From CAZMZW01 sp964571135 (GTDB taxonomy: Bacteria; Chloroflexota; Anaerolineae; Anaerolineales; Anaerolineaceae), in the NCBI GenBank assembly GCA_964571135.1, contig CAZMZW010000004.1, positions 1 through 64,000 of the forward strand: a stretch of 64,000 bases of DNA, written 5' to 3'. Shown here piece after piece: positions 24,628 through 33,433 of the stretch. The notes under the pieces were generated by a model. It ran no database searches and had not been told where the DNA came from. It was given only the letters and a program-made list of their open reading frames with translations. The first letter of the stretch is position 1; the number at the start of each line of letters is the position of its first letter. The position numbers and the translations under genes are program-made.

Positions 24628-26364
24628 ATGCTATTGGAATTGCGCATTGAAAACTTCGCCATTATCCAGAAGCTGGAACTCCTTTTCAAGCCCGGCCTGA
24701 CCACTTTCACCGGTGAGACTGGTGCAGGTAAATCCATCCTGCTGGATGGCATTACCTGCCTGATTGGGGGTAAAACAGATGTGACCATGATCCGCAGCGA
24801 TGCGGAGCGCGCCAACCTGGAGGCAGTTTTTTCCATTCCGGAAACTAACAAGCCGGCGATCAACGAAATCCTTGAGCGTGAAGAGTTGATGGACGACCCC
24901 AGCCAGATCACTTTCAGCCGTGAGATCCGCCGCGAAGGGCGCAGCGTGGCGCGGGTAAATGGCCACAGTGTCAGCCAGAATATTCTCAAAGAGCTGGGGG
25001 AATTCCTGATTGATATTCACGGCCAATCCGAGCATCTTTCACTGCTCAATATTCATCAGCATCTGGGCTTGCTCGACCGGTTCACCGATATTGTGGATTC
25101 CCTGGCAGCTTACCGCCAGGTCTATCAGCAACAAAAGAAAATTCAGAAAGAACTGAATGAGTTACGTCAGGCAGAAAAAGATGCTGCGCGGCTGACCGAT
25201 CTGATCAATTACCAGCTTCAGGAAATAGATTCCGCTCAACTCCAACCGGGGGAAGAAGCAAATTTACGCCAGGAACTCAGCCGACTGGCCAATGCAGAAA
25301 AGCTGTCTTCATTGGCAAAAAATGTGTTGCTCCTGCTGGATGAAGGCAGCCCGGATTCTCAATCCATTTCAGAATTACTGGGTGAAGTCACCCAATCGAT
25401 GACCGCCCTCGCCAATATTGACCAGGGTCTGCTGGATCTCTCCGAGCAAACCAATTCAATTTCCACCCTGGCTGGTGATATCAGCCGGGAATTAAACGCT
25501 TACCTGGAAAATATTGAATACAATCCCAAACGCCTTGAACAGGTGGAAGAGCGTTTATCCTTAATTACCAACCTGAAGCGCAAATATGGTGAAAACGAAG
25601 ACGCCATCCTGGTTTTTGCACAAAAAGCCCGCCTGCAGTTGGAAAAAATCACTCACGCTGTAGAGCGCATTGCAGAACTGGAAACCCAGGAAACCGAACT
25701 GAAAGCTAATCTGGCCGGACAGGCACTCGCTCTATCTGAATTACGAAAACAAGCATCTCAAAAGCTTGGCCAATCGGTGGAATCCGAGTTGAACGATCTG
25801 AAAATGTCCGGGGCTCGTTTTGCGGTGGATTTGCAATTTAAGCCTGATGATCACGGCCTTTCCATTAACGGGGATCAGATTGTGAAATATGATGAAAATG
25901 GAATTGACCAGGTGGAATTCCTGATTGCCCCCAATCCCGGCGAAGGACTCAAACCTTTGGTCAAGATCGCTTCCGGTGGTGAAACCTCGCGTCTGATGCT
26001 CGCCCTCAAGAACGTGCTTGCCCGGGCGGATACCATCCCAACCTTGATCTTTGATGAAATTGACCAGGGTATTGGCGGGCGGGTGGGCGCGGTCGTTGGG
26101 GAGAAGTTATGGAATTTGGGCAGGCAGCATCAGGTTTTTTGTGTCACCCATTTACCGCAGCTGGCTGCTTACGGCAATCAACACTATCGCGTTTATAAAG
26201 AGGTAAGCGCCGGGCGAACTCTGACCCATGTGATAAATCTGGAAGAGGCGGCGCGGATCACCGAATTGGCCAATATGTTTGGAGGCGAAAGCCAGGCAAA
26301 TCGGATCGCTGCCCAGGAAACCTTGCAAAATGCCGGCGAAAGAAAAGCCGTTCTCCAGGCTTAG
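24628..26364 (+). CDS. recN: DNA repair protein RecN
   Basis: The 578-residue SMC-like ATPase has Walker A GETGAGKSIL, the signature region ASGGETSRLMLALK, Walker B TLIFDEIDQGIGG and a long central coiled coil (about residues 150-370). RecN tethers DNA at double-strand breaks. Full length. The gene closes the run ssb - translin - Cas4-like - nadK - zinc finger - recN, and a strong hairpin follows at 26478. Confidence 0.95.
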   Translation: MLLELRIENFAIIQKLELLFKPGLTTFTGETGAGKSILLDGITCLIGGKTDVTMIRSDAERANLEAVFSIPETNKPAINEILEREELMDDPSQITFSREIRREGRSVARVNGHSVSQNILKELGEFLIDIHGQSEHLSLLNIHQHLGLLDRFTDIVDSLAAYRQVYQQQKKIQKELNELRQAEKDAARLTDLINYQLQEIDSAQLQPGEEANLRQELSRLANAEKLSSLAKNVLLLLDEGSPDSQSISELLGEVTQSMTALANIDQGLLDLSEQTNSISTLAGDISRELNAYLENIEYNPKRLEQVEERLSLITNLKRKYGENEDAILVFAQKARLQLEKITHAVERIAELETQETELKANLAGQALALSELRKQASQKLGQSVESELNDLKMSGARFAVDLQFKPDDHGLSINGDQIVKYDENGIDQVEFLIAPNPGEGLKPLVKIASGGETSRLMLALKNVLARADTIPTLIFDEIDQGIGGRVGAVVGEKLWNLGRQHQVFCVTHLPQLAAYGNQHYRVYKEVSAGRTLTHVINLEEAARITELANMFGGESQANRIAAQETLQNAGERKAVLQA

Positions 26365-26477
26365 ACCCCTAATTCGTAAATCACTATCATAAATTTGGAA
26401 TCTTTATCTGATTTGTTAATAATATCTTTACAATTAAATCTTGCGTTTTTTCTTAAATAGATGTATAAATATGCAGT

Positions 26478-26519
26478 CAAACGCTTGGGTGCCCCCCTCA
26501 CCCAGGCGTTTGGCGTTTT
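26478..26519 (+). terminator. Strong hairpin downstream of recN
   Basis: CAAACGCTTGGGTG (26478-26491) and CACCCAGGCGTTTG (26499-26512) form a 14-bp stem with one T-G wobble around a seven-base C-rich loop. A modest T-run (GCGTTTTA) follows. It is 114 bases past the recN stop and probably ends this operon. Confidence 0.75.
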
Positions 26520-26590
26520 AATCGGTTACTTTGCAAACCATTAAATAATAAATAAGCAGGGGATCTCATATTTTCGTTGATTTCCCATGA

Positions 26591-26617
26591 TTGACATTAT
26601 GCATATAATGATATAAA
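26591..26617 (+). promoter_or_regulatory. Candidate promoter of the small membrane gene
   Basis: TTGACA at 26591-26596 and TATAAA at 26612-26617 with a short 15-base spacer. GGAGGA (26633) and ATG 26646 follow. Confidence 0.45.
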
Positions 26618-26645
26618 TACATAACCATTGTTTGGAGGAATAATT

Positions 26646-26981
26646 ATGAAAAAACGATTTCAGGTTTTACATGTGATCGCCACCGTTTTTCGGATTCTGG
26701 GAATAGTGACCGCAGCTATCGCCCTCGTGCTGGCTCTCATTACCCTAGTGATGTCAATGGCAGGTGGTCAGATCTGGAATTTGGTTGGCCTGGATGCCAA
26801 TACCGGTTTCTTCGGTGGTTTATTGGCAGCTTTTTTGATCATCCTGGTTGGCGTCCTCAAAGCAATTATGATGTATGGCGCTGGTGAATTGATCAGCCTG
26901 CTGTTATCGCTTGAAGAAAATTCTTATAATACCGTTTTGCTTCTGGAAAAATCAACCAAAATAGAACCACCTGTGTCTTAG
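26646..26981 (+). CDS. Small two-TM membrane protein
   Basis: The 112-residue protein has TM segments at about residues 10-38 and 55-80 and a short charged C-terminus. No motif recognised. The start ATG 26646 is chosen because GGAGGA lies eight bases upstream; a TTG 18 bases further upstream is less likely. Flanked by hairpin and promoter signals, so it is likely transcribed on its own. Confidence 0.65.
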   Translation: MKKRFQVLHVIATVFRILGIVTAAIALVLALITLVMSMAGGQIWNLVGLDANTGFFGGLLAAFLIILVGVLKAIMMYGAGELISLLLSLEENSYNTVLLLEKSTKIEPPVS

Positions 26982-27073
26982 ACAGGTTACTCTTTCAGAA
27001 TTCTGGTTGGTTTAAACTGATTGGGTTTGTCTTTCCTATTCTAAATCAGTGATTGTTACATAGGCAGGATAAA

Positions 27074-28384
27074 ATGAATAATAATACCCTTCGTCTTCCC
27101 TGGGGAAAGGAAAAGGTCACTCTCGTTCTCCCACCTACCTGGAAAGTGGAAGGAGTTTTGGAGCCAGCTGCTTTAGCTGGAGTAGCCAATCTGGATAAAG
27201 AACTTCGCCGCAGCCTGGAAGAGCCGATCGGATGCCAGAGACTATCTCAATTGGTGAGTAAGAATTCCCGCGTTGCCCTGGTGATGGATGACCTCAGCCG
27301 ACCGACTCCAGTAGCAAAATTACTGCCTGCCGTACTCAATGAATTGAAACGCGGCGGGGTAACTATTGGCCAGATCACGCTTATTCCCGCACTGGGTGTA
27401 CATCGTCCGATGGATGAAGGCGAAATTAATCAGCGAGCCGGGCAAGATTCCTTGCATGGTTTGCACTGGGAAAACCCGGATTGTGGAAATCCTGAAAAAT
27501 TGGTCTTCCTGGGTAAAACCTCCAGGGGTGTACCGGTATTCGTTGATAAAAATGTAGCCAACGCAGATGTGATCATTTCCATTGGATGTATTGAGCCGCA
27601 CATTATTGCCAGTTTCGGCGGTGGTTATAAGAACTTGTTCCCCGGCGTAGCCGGGCGTGAGACAATTGCCCAAAACCATTCCCTCAATGCCACTCCGGAT
27701 ACTTTCAATATGGTTGGGCAGCCAATTGAAAAGAATCCCATGCGCCTGGACTTGGAAGAATCCGGGCAGATGCTTAAAAAACCGGTCTTTATCATCAATG
27801 CGGTTTTGAACAGCCGCCTGGAAGTTGTCCGGGTTGTCTGCGGAGATGCAATTGCCGCCCACCGTGAAGGAGCCAAAGTAAGTGCCAGAATTTATGGCGT
27901 AAAAATCTCATCCCCGGCGGATGTTGTGATTACCAATTCCTATCCCATGGAAACCGATTTGCGCCAGGGAGTAAAAGCCCTGGCTAATACCATAAGGGCA
28001 GTCAAACGCGGCGGTACTCTCATCACATTGGTTCGCGCGAAGGAAGGTGTTGGCGTGTTCGGCCTGGCAGAACGCAAACTCCCGGTTGGCAGGACTGGCC
28101 TAAAAGTCCTGATGCCGCTTCTTCTGGCGCTGATACCCAGGATAAAACTCAAGGGTCTGAGTGAAGAAGACCGCTTCTTTCTTTATTTTGCCTTACAGGC
28201 CATGCGCCATTGTGAAATGATCATGTATGCCCCCTCAATACCGGTCGAAATCCAGAGCCGCCTGCCATTTGTCCATTTTGTTAATTCGCCGGAGGAAGCG
28301 ATCCAAAGGGCACAATTGCATCACAGGGAGAAAGCCAATGTGCTGGTATTCCCCCTGGGTGGAATTACTTATCCGATTTTATGA
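27074..28384 (+). CDS. larA: LarA-type nickel-dependent racemase
   Basis: The 436-residue protein matches the DUF2088/LarA family. His110, His176, Lys186 and His202 fall two residues after the functional residues of Lactobacillus LarA (His108, His174, Lys184, His200), and the lysine that carries the nickel-pincer cofactor lies in GGGYKNLFPG. The family racemises lactate and other alpha-hydroxy acids. LarB, LarC and LarE, which make the cofactor, are not in this window. ATG 27074 follows GGCAGGAT. Adjacent to a convergent RbsD-type mutarotase. Confidence 0.9.
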   Translation: MNNNTLRLPWGKEKVTLVLPPTWKVEGVLEPAALAGVANLDKELRRSLEEPIGCQRLSQLVSKNSRVALVMDDLSRPTPVAKLLPAVLNELKRGGVTIGQITLIPALGVHRPMDEGEINQRAGQDSLHGLHWENPDCGNPEKLVFLGKTSRGVPVFVDKNVANADVIISIGCIEPHIIASFGGGYKNLFPGVAGRETIAQNHSLNATPDTFNMVGQPIEKNPMRLDLEESGQMLKKPVFIINAVLNSRLEVVRVVCGDAIAAHREGAKVSARIYGVKISSPADVVITNSYPMETDLRQGVKALANTIRAVKRGGTLITLVRAKEGVGVFGLAERKLPVGRTGLKVLMPLLLALIPRIKLKGLSEEDRFFLYFALQAMRHCEMIMYAPSIPVEIQSRLPFVHFVNSPEEAIQRAQLHHREKANVLVFPLGGITYPIL

Positions 28385-28440
28385 CCAACCCAACTGGACA
28401 GGCACATCCTCATCGCGTATATAAATTGAAGACACATTCT

Positions 28441-28830
28441 CTAGGCGGATACTAATATCATATTTGCATTTCTGATCAAATCACCCGTACGGATCAAACC
28501 AACCGCCTGAGGAACCCGTAATTTGAAATTACTGTGGGGTTCAAACGTAATAGCAATTTCACCCCTGGAATCTGCAAATGATTGCTGCACCTCAGATGAA
28601 TTCTTAACCTTAAATTCTTCCGCCATATAAATCTGTCCTACTTTGAAATTTTCTTTCAGGGCTTCGAATACCTGCAACACCGTGGGAACATTATCCACCA
28701 GGGAAATATCCACCGTTTCAATCATCGGCCAGTAGGGGAAGTTACGATCTGCAATAACCAAAATATTGGTATGCCGTACCCGCGCGATGAGTGACAGGAT
28801 TTGCGGATTTACTATTCCTTTTATGATCAT
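28441..28830 (-). CDS. RbsD/FucU-type sugar mutarotase
   Basis: The 129-residue protein fits the D-ribose pyranase/L-fucose mutarotase family: a conserved N-terminal GIVNPQILSLIARVRHTN, PYWPMIETVDISL, VFEALKENF, and the end VGLIRTGD. These enzymes speed up interconversion of sugar anomers after uptake. The start at 28830 is favoured by GGAGG at a five-base distance; an earlier in-frame ATG lacks a site. Convergent with larA. It could serve the Rbs-type transporter 10 kb away (inference). Confidence 0.87.
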   Translation of the reverse strand: MIIKGIVNPQILSLIARVRHTNILVIADRNFPYWPMIETVDISLVDNVPTVLQVFEALKENFKVGQIYMAEEFKVKNSSEVQQSFADSRGEIAITFEPHSNFKLRVPQAVGLIRTGDLIRNANMILVSA

Positions 28831-29504
28831 TTGAACCTCCTTAATGTGTCTATATTTTATCAATAATAGCCTTATTTGACATAAAGCTTAAAGTTCAACC
28901 GCTTACTAAACCTATTCATACAACCTCAGATATTAAGGAATTGCAGGTTTTGTGATATTTATATAGTGTTTTTTCATCTATGCCGGTAAACTCTTGTTTC
29001 CATGAACCATCATGTCATTAATCTTTCTTATGTTTCCATTCCTATTATTTTTATCACCAACTTAGTGTACCTTGTAGCGATGAACCAAGCAATGGAGCAG
29101 CTAGAAAGAACGCTACACATACTATTATATATAACAGGCTCATATGAAAAGGGATTAGATATTGGGCTCGCTCATTTCGCTTTCTTATTTTAATTATTCT
29201 TTAACCAACGTTTAGGTTTTTAATGTAGTATTACTGTGGGTTTCTAAATAAAAGCGTTCACTCGATGGCTTGGTTTGCGGTAATTAAGAAATATTCATTT
29301 GCTGCATTTAAAAAGGAAAACTTGTTAGAACAAAAATACATCTACAACAAGAATATCGGGGTAATGTCAATAAAAGTATAATGATAGGAATAATACATTT
29401 TACAATTCTGGAATTTGAAAAACGTTTCTAAATCTAATAATTATATTTTGGAAAAAACATTTAATAAAGTAATAATTTTTATGATCTAGATGGAGTGGAC
29501 CATT
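28831..29504. other. AT-rich intergenic region between mutarotase and oxidoreductase genes
   Basis: About 670 bases with no supported gene. A 63-codon frame at 29002 has no ribosome site. A near-operator ACGTTTAG lies at 29208, and AAACGTTT at 29420. The end carries GGAG for the gene at 29505. Otherwise nothing identified. Confidence 0.6.
29420..29427. promoter_or_regulatory. LacI-type operator candidate
   Basis: AAACGTTT in the context GAAAAACGTTTCTAAA. The same palindrome with similar flanks is found at 46501 and 46726 by the LacI-family gene. It lies 78 bases upstream of the Gfo/Idh/MocA gene; I see no clear -35/-10 pair next to it. Confidence 0.5.
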
Positions 29505-30503
29505 ATGGATAAATCATTTCACTGGGGAATAATCGGACCCGGAAGAATTGCTCATCAATTTGCTGAAGGCTTGAAGGTAATCAAGGATGCCAATCTTTAT
29601 GCTGTGGGCAGCACCAGCTTGGAACGCGCTCAATCATTTGCCGTTCAGCATCACGCCCAAAAAGTTTATACCAGTTATGAAGAATTGGTCAATGATCCCA
29701 GGGTAGATGCTGTCTATATTGCAACTCCGCATCGCTTTCATTTTGAAAATACCATGCTGTGTCTGAATTCTGGCAAACCTGTGCTTTGTGAAAAACCCTT
29801 GACTGTAAATGCAGATGAATCTAAGAAATTATTTGAACTTGCCAGGAAAAATTCCCTTTTCCTGATGGAAGGAATATGGTCCCGATTTCTCCCTGTTTAT
29901 CAACAAGTTCGGGAATGGTTGGACCAGCACGTGATTGGTGATTTAAAACTGATTACCTCAACCATGGGATTCAGAAAACCAATGGATGCCCAGGATCGTC
30001 TTTTCAATCCTGACCTTGCAGGGGGTGCATTATTGGATTTAGGAGTTTATCCAATTGCACTCTCACAATGGATCTTTGGAAAGGATCCCCTATCTTTTAC
30101 TGCAAAAAGCCATATCGGTAGTACATATGTTGATGATTTCACCTGCGTTTTTCTTCAATATGCAGACGGCGCTGGTTCCCAGTTCTCCTGCAATTTTCTA
30201 ACGGATAACCTGAATGACCTATTTATCTATGGGACAGAAGGATACATTCGAATCCATCCCCACTACTGGCGAACCAACCTGGTTACCTTGGCGACACATG
30301 AAAAGGAAATAACGATTACCAAACCATTTCGAGGTTCTGGGTTTGAATATGAGGCGGAAGAGGTCATGAACTGCATCCGGAATGGAAAACTGGAAAGCAC
30401 TACGATGCCGCATGCGCAAACCCAAGCGAATATGGAATTGATGGATTCAATCCGCAGGGAAATCGGTCTTTCTTATCCATTTGAACATAAAATAGAAAAT
30501 TAG
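29505..30503 (+). CDS. Gfo/Idh/MocA family oxidoreductase
   Basis: The 332-residue protein has an N-terminal Rossmann motif (WGIIGPGRIAHQF) and the family signature CEKPLTVNA with the catalytic-site Lys. The C-terminal GFO/IDH domain has GGALLDLGVYPIALSQW. These enzymes oxidise or epimerise sugars and polyols with NAD(P). Start 29505 is chosen because GGAG lies nine bases upstream; ATG 29490 is possible. A shared operator with the LacI-type system suggests it belongs to the same pathway as the cluster at 38-46 kb. Confidence 0.88.
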   Translation: MDKSFHWGIIGPGRIAHQFAEGLKVIKDANLYAVGSTSLERAQSFAVQHHAQKVYTSYEELVNDPRVDAVYIATPHRFHFENTMLCLNSGKPVLCEKPLTVNADESKKLFELARKNSLFLMEGIWSRFLPVYQQVREWLDQHVIGDLKLITSTMGFRKPMDAQDRLFNPDLAGGALLDLGVYPIALSQWIFGKDPLSFTAKSHIGSTYVDDFTCVFLQYADGAGSQFSCNFLTDNLNDLFIYGTEGYIRIHPHYWRTNLVTLATHEKEITITKPFRGSGFEYEAEEVMNCIRNGKLESTTMPHAQTQANMELMDSIRREIGLSYPFEHKIEN

Positions 30504-30601
30504 GGGGAAAATAAAAGATATTTGAATGATCTTAACCAATTTACGCAAACCCCTTGCTTGTCAGTGGATCAAGATCTTTCAGTTTCAATCCATGTCGGAC
30601 A

Positions 30602-30622
30602 ACCCCATGGGCGGGGTTTTTC
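30602..30622 (+). terminator. Intrinsic terminator after the oxidoreductase gene
   Basis: AACCCC and GGGGTT pair around ATGGGC and are followed by a T-run on the plus strand. It lies about 100 bases past the stop at 30503. Confidence 0.65.
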
Positions 30623-30674
30623 ACTAATAGAGTACCGTTTTTTGTATATTGGAGTATTGAAAATGGGGTTTTTG

Positions 30675-30990
30675 AATTTAATAATCGGATGAAATTCGAT
30701 CGCAATCCTGGTTCTGCTATAAACACTTTGAAAAGTTGTTAAACAATACTCCATTTTTTCATTTTCTGTTTCGTCATTCTATTTTGGAATGGCATTATAA
30801 ATCCATATTCAGGTAGTACCCATTTAGGTAGCTCAAAACGCATTGTTCGTTGAGGATCTACCATCTGATAAATTCATATTAGTCTTATAAGACTCATCAG
30901 CCTCCCTGCTTCATTTATGGGCATACCGACCAAATTGGAAAGAATATTTGCCATTGCATGAGTTGCTTGATTTGCAGCCTTGCCCTGCAT
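30675..30990 (-). pseudogene. Decayed 3' fragment of an acetamidase/formamidase gene
   Basis: Read on the minus strand, this stretch gives NQATHAMANILSNLVGMPIN, EAGRLMSLI, an in-frame TGA, then QMVDPQRTMRFELPKWVL and PEYGF. That aligns throughout with the last 65 residues of the intact protein at 36507-37412. By hand, 48 of 60 bases match between 30801-30860 and 36524-36583. Past the coding end both copies also keep AIEFHP-x2-KF (30675-30703 here, in the tail of the intact copy). No 5' part is present. It flanks the molybdenum hydroxylase operon on the other side from the intact gene. Confidence 0.85.
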
Positions 30991-31027
30991 GGCCATCAAA
31001 CAATGTCTTAAGAAATCCAGAAGGACA

Positions 31028-33424
31028 CTAAGCTTTCTGTGACTCAGTATCTCGGAGATTTAAATAAGTCAGAATGGCTCTGCTGATAAGCGCTTTAACA
31101 ATTTCAACTTTCGCCTTATTTCTTGCAAGCGGTTGTGCATTGCTGACTGCCAGCGCAGCGGCCTCTTGCGCCAATGTTTCGCTTGCCACCCGGCCTTCCA
31201 AAAGTTCCTCGACTGCACGAACACGCAGTGGTATGGGTGCGACAGCTCCCAGTACTACCCTTACATTGTGGAATAGGCCGTTATTCATAGTCGCGCAGAA
31301 GGCGATGCTGACGATGGGAAAATCGATAGCATTACGGATACGGAACTTGAGGTAATGCTGCCGGCTCTTGTGCTTCAAAGCTGGAATTTGAATCTCCTCA
31401 ATCAACTCGTCCGCCTCTAAGACTGTAGTCTTGCTCTCAGCTGCCGTGAACAGGTCTTCGGCCGCCAGCATCCGCTGTGTGGTCTTAACTTGCGCGTCCA
31501 GCGCGATCAGGGCTGTAGCGAGATCCGAGGCATTGACCGCCACACAGCCGCAGTTGGCACAGCGGGTCGTTTCGTTCAGCATTGCACTCTCCACTAAAGT
31601 CACAGAATCTTCGCTCAGCAGGGTACGCTGCAGTGCGGGTAGCCGTGGTGTTGATACGCGGAAGCTGGTTGCAAGTGCGGCTTCGTTGATAATTAACCGA
31701 TTCTGGCTTTTATGGGTCGGCACAGCCGCGATCTGCGTGCCGATCAAATACGTATCGATGGCAACCGCCGCTCTATGTCCTGCGGCCATAGCCTGTGCCA
31801 CCGTTGCGGGTCCACCGGTGACGTCGCCACCCGCGAATACACCATCCATGCTTGTCTCCGCAGTCCTTTTATCGGCCGCGATCATGCCATGCTCTGTGCG
31901 AAGCGATTTCCCAACATAGGAAAGTTCCGCGGACTGGCCAATGGCAACAAGGACCTGGTCCGTCTCGACGACCGTTTTTTCATCCGAATCGAAAGTTGGT
32001 GCGAAGAGCCCGTCCTTGTCGAAGACAGAGGCGCAGCGAACCAACTCCATTCCCACGAGTTTCCCATCCCGCTCCAAAATACGCTGAGGCCCCCACGACG
32101 TCATGATGGTAATCCCTTCCTCATGCGCCTGTTCGATATCTTCTGGGATGGCAGGCATGGTCTTAAGACTTTCCAGGCATACAATCACAACCTGGCGCGC
32201 GCCAAGCCGCCGTGCAGTGATAGCCACATCGACTGCCACACTGCCACCACCGATCACAATCACTCTTTCGCCTACGGGTTTTGCACCACCAGTCTGGACT
32301 TTAATCAAGAATTCCAGACCGGAGTCCAGCAACTCACTCCGTTCCAATCTCAGCTTCTTTTCATTCCACAGGCCGGTCGCCAAGAATATGCTCTGGTGCT
32401 GTGCTTGGAGGTCCTGTAATGTGTGGCCATTACTGCCGACCTTTACGCCAAGCTCGAAGCAGATGCCCATGCTCTCCAGTGCACTAATCTGTGCCTGCAC
32501 AACGGTCTTTGGTAGACGATAAGCCGGGATGCTATAGGTCAGCATCCCGCCGGCCTCCGACATCTGATCATAGACCGTCACCGTATGCCCCTGTTTCCTA
32601 AGGAAATAGGCCGCAGTCAGCCCGGCCGGACCTGCGCCTACCACCGCCACGCTCTTTCCCGATTCGACTTCGGGTGCCCGATAGAAGTCTCCAACATGTT
32701 CAAGCGCATAGTCGCCCAGGTAACGTTCGACATCACGGATAGACACGGACTCATCGTAGCTGAAGCGGTTGCATTCCTCTTCGCAAAAGTGCGTGCAGAC
32801 ACGACCCATGATGGCTGCAAGCGGATTGGTGCGCAACAAAACCATCACGGCTTCTTCCAACTCACCGGCACGGAGTTTGTCCATGTACGCAGGGATGTCG
32901 TTGTGCATGGGACAGCCGGCCATACACGGTGCGGCACTGACACACATGCCGCCAAAAATGGAGTGGTAGCGGTTCTCGGCGAACAGCGCATCGCACTTCT
33001 TTCCGCCCTTACGCAGGCAGTTGAAGGTATTATTGGGATTGCGGTAGTACCAGCAGCGGGGTTCCTGGCAGAGGTTGCCAGCAATGGTTGCGACGTTGCG
33101 TATCTGCGGCGAAGCTACGCTGGCCGCAGCTTGGGATAGGAGAGGATATGTTTGCTGGATCATGGGATGTTTGGCGATCTGATCAAGCGTGGTGAGCGCG
33201 CCAATCCGTATAACCGCCGGCTCGACAGTCACGTAGCATGCATCGGTCACAGGCTTGAGTCCAATCAGCAGCTCTGGCTGGTCCGCGTGAACAGCATCCT
33301 TGAGCGTACCCAGCAAATCAGTACCGCCCGCAATTACCGCCGCTCGTTTCCCATGTTCTTTCAGCAAGGCCTCTGCAGTATGTAATGTATCTGCTGAAAT
33401 GTACTTGAAAGGTTGTAATGTCAT
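31028..33424 (-). CDS. Molybdenum hydroxylase FAD subunit with an inserted GltD-like NAD(P)H oxidoreductase
   Basis: Residues 1-158 are a CoxM/XdhB-like FAD-binding domain (AVIAGGTDLLGTLK, IRNVATIAGNLCQ). Residues about 160-625 are a complete GltD-like unit: a Cys-rich 4Fe-4S domain (CVSAAPCMAGCPMHNDIPAY, VCTHFCEEEC), an FAD motif VAVVGAGPAGLTAAYFL, a second dinucleotide motif VIVIGGGSVAVDVAI and GVFAGGDVTGG. At about 627 the CoxM domain resumes (CGCVAVNASDLATALIALDA) and runs to residue 798 with its C-terminal domain. So NAD(P)H can be linked to the molybdenum site within one chain. It is the last gene of a minus-strand operon of three and is GC-rich against its neighbours. Confidence 0.9.
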   Translation of the reverse strand: MTLQPFKYISADTLHTAEALLKEHGKRAAVIAGGTDLLGTLKDAVHADQPELLIGLKPVTDACYVTVEPAVIRIGALTTLDQIAKHPMIQQTYPLLSQAAASVASPQIRNVATIAGNLCQEPRCWYYRNPNNTFNCLRKGGKKCDALFAENRYHSIFGGMCVSAAPCMAGCPMHNDIPAYMDKLRAGELEEAVMVLLRTNPLAAIMGRVCTHFCEEECNRFSYDESVSIRDVERYLGDYALEHVGDFYRAPEVESGKSVAVVGAGPAGLTAAYFLRKQGHTVTVYDQMSEAGGMLTYSIPAYRLPKTVVQAQISALESMGICFELGVKVGSNGHTLQDLQAQHQSIFLATGLWNEKKLRLERSELLDSGLEFLIKVQTGGAKPVGERVIVIGGGSVAVDVAITARRLGARQVVIVCLESLKTMPAIPEDIEQAHEEGITIMTSWGPQRILERDGKLVGMELVRCASVFDKDGLFAPTFDSDEKTVVETDQVLVAIGQSAELSYVGKSLRTEHGMIAADKRTAETSMDGVFAGGDVTGGPATVAQAMAAGHRAAVAIDTYLIGTQIAAVPTHKSQNRLIINEAALATSFRVSTPRLPALQRTLLSEDSVTLVESAMLNETTRCANCGCVAVNASDLATALIALDAQVKTTQRMLAAEDLFTAAESKTTVLEADELIEEIQIPALKHKSRQHYLKFRIRNAIDFPIVSIAFCATMNNGLFHNVRVVLGAVAPIPLRVRAVEELLEGRVASETLAQEAAALAVSNAQPLARNKAKVEIVKALISRAILTYLNLRDTESQKA

Positions 33425-33433
33425 GGTCTCTCC

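Noticed and set aside
29002..29193. 63-codon frame in the AT-rich gap
   Set aside because: No ribosome site, no recognisable fold, surrounded by non-coding AT-rich DNA.
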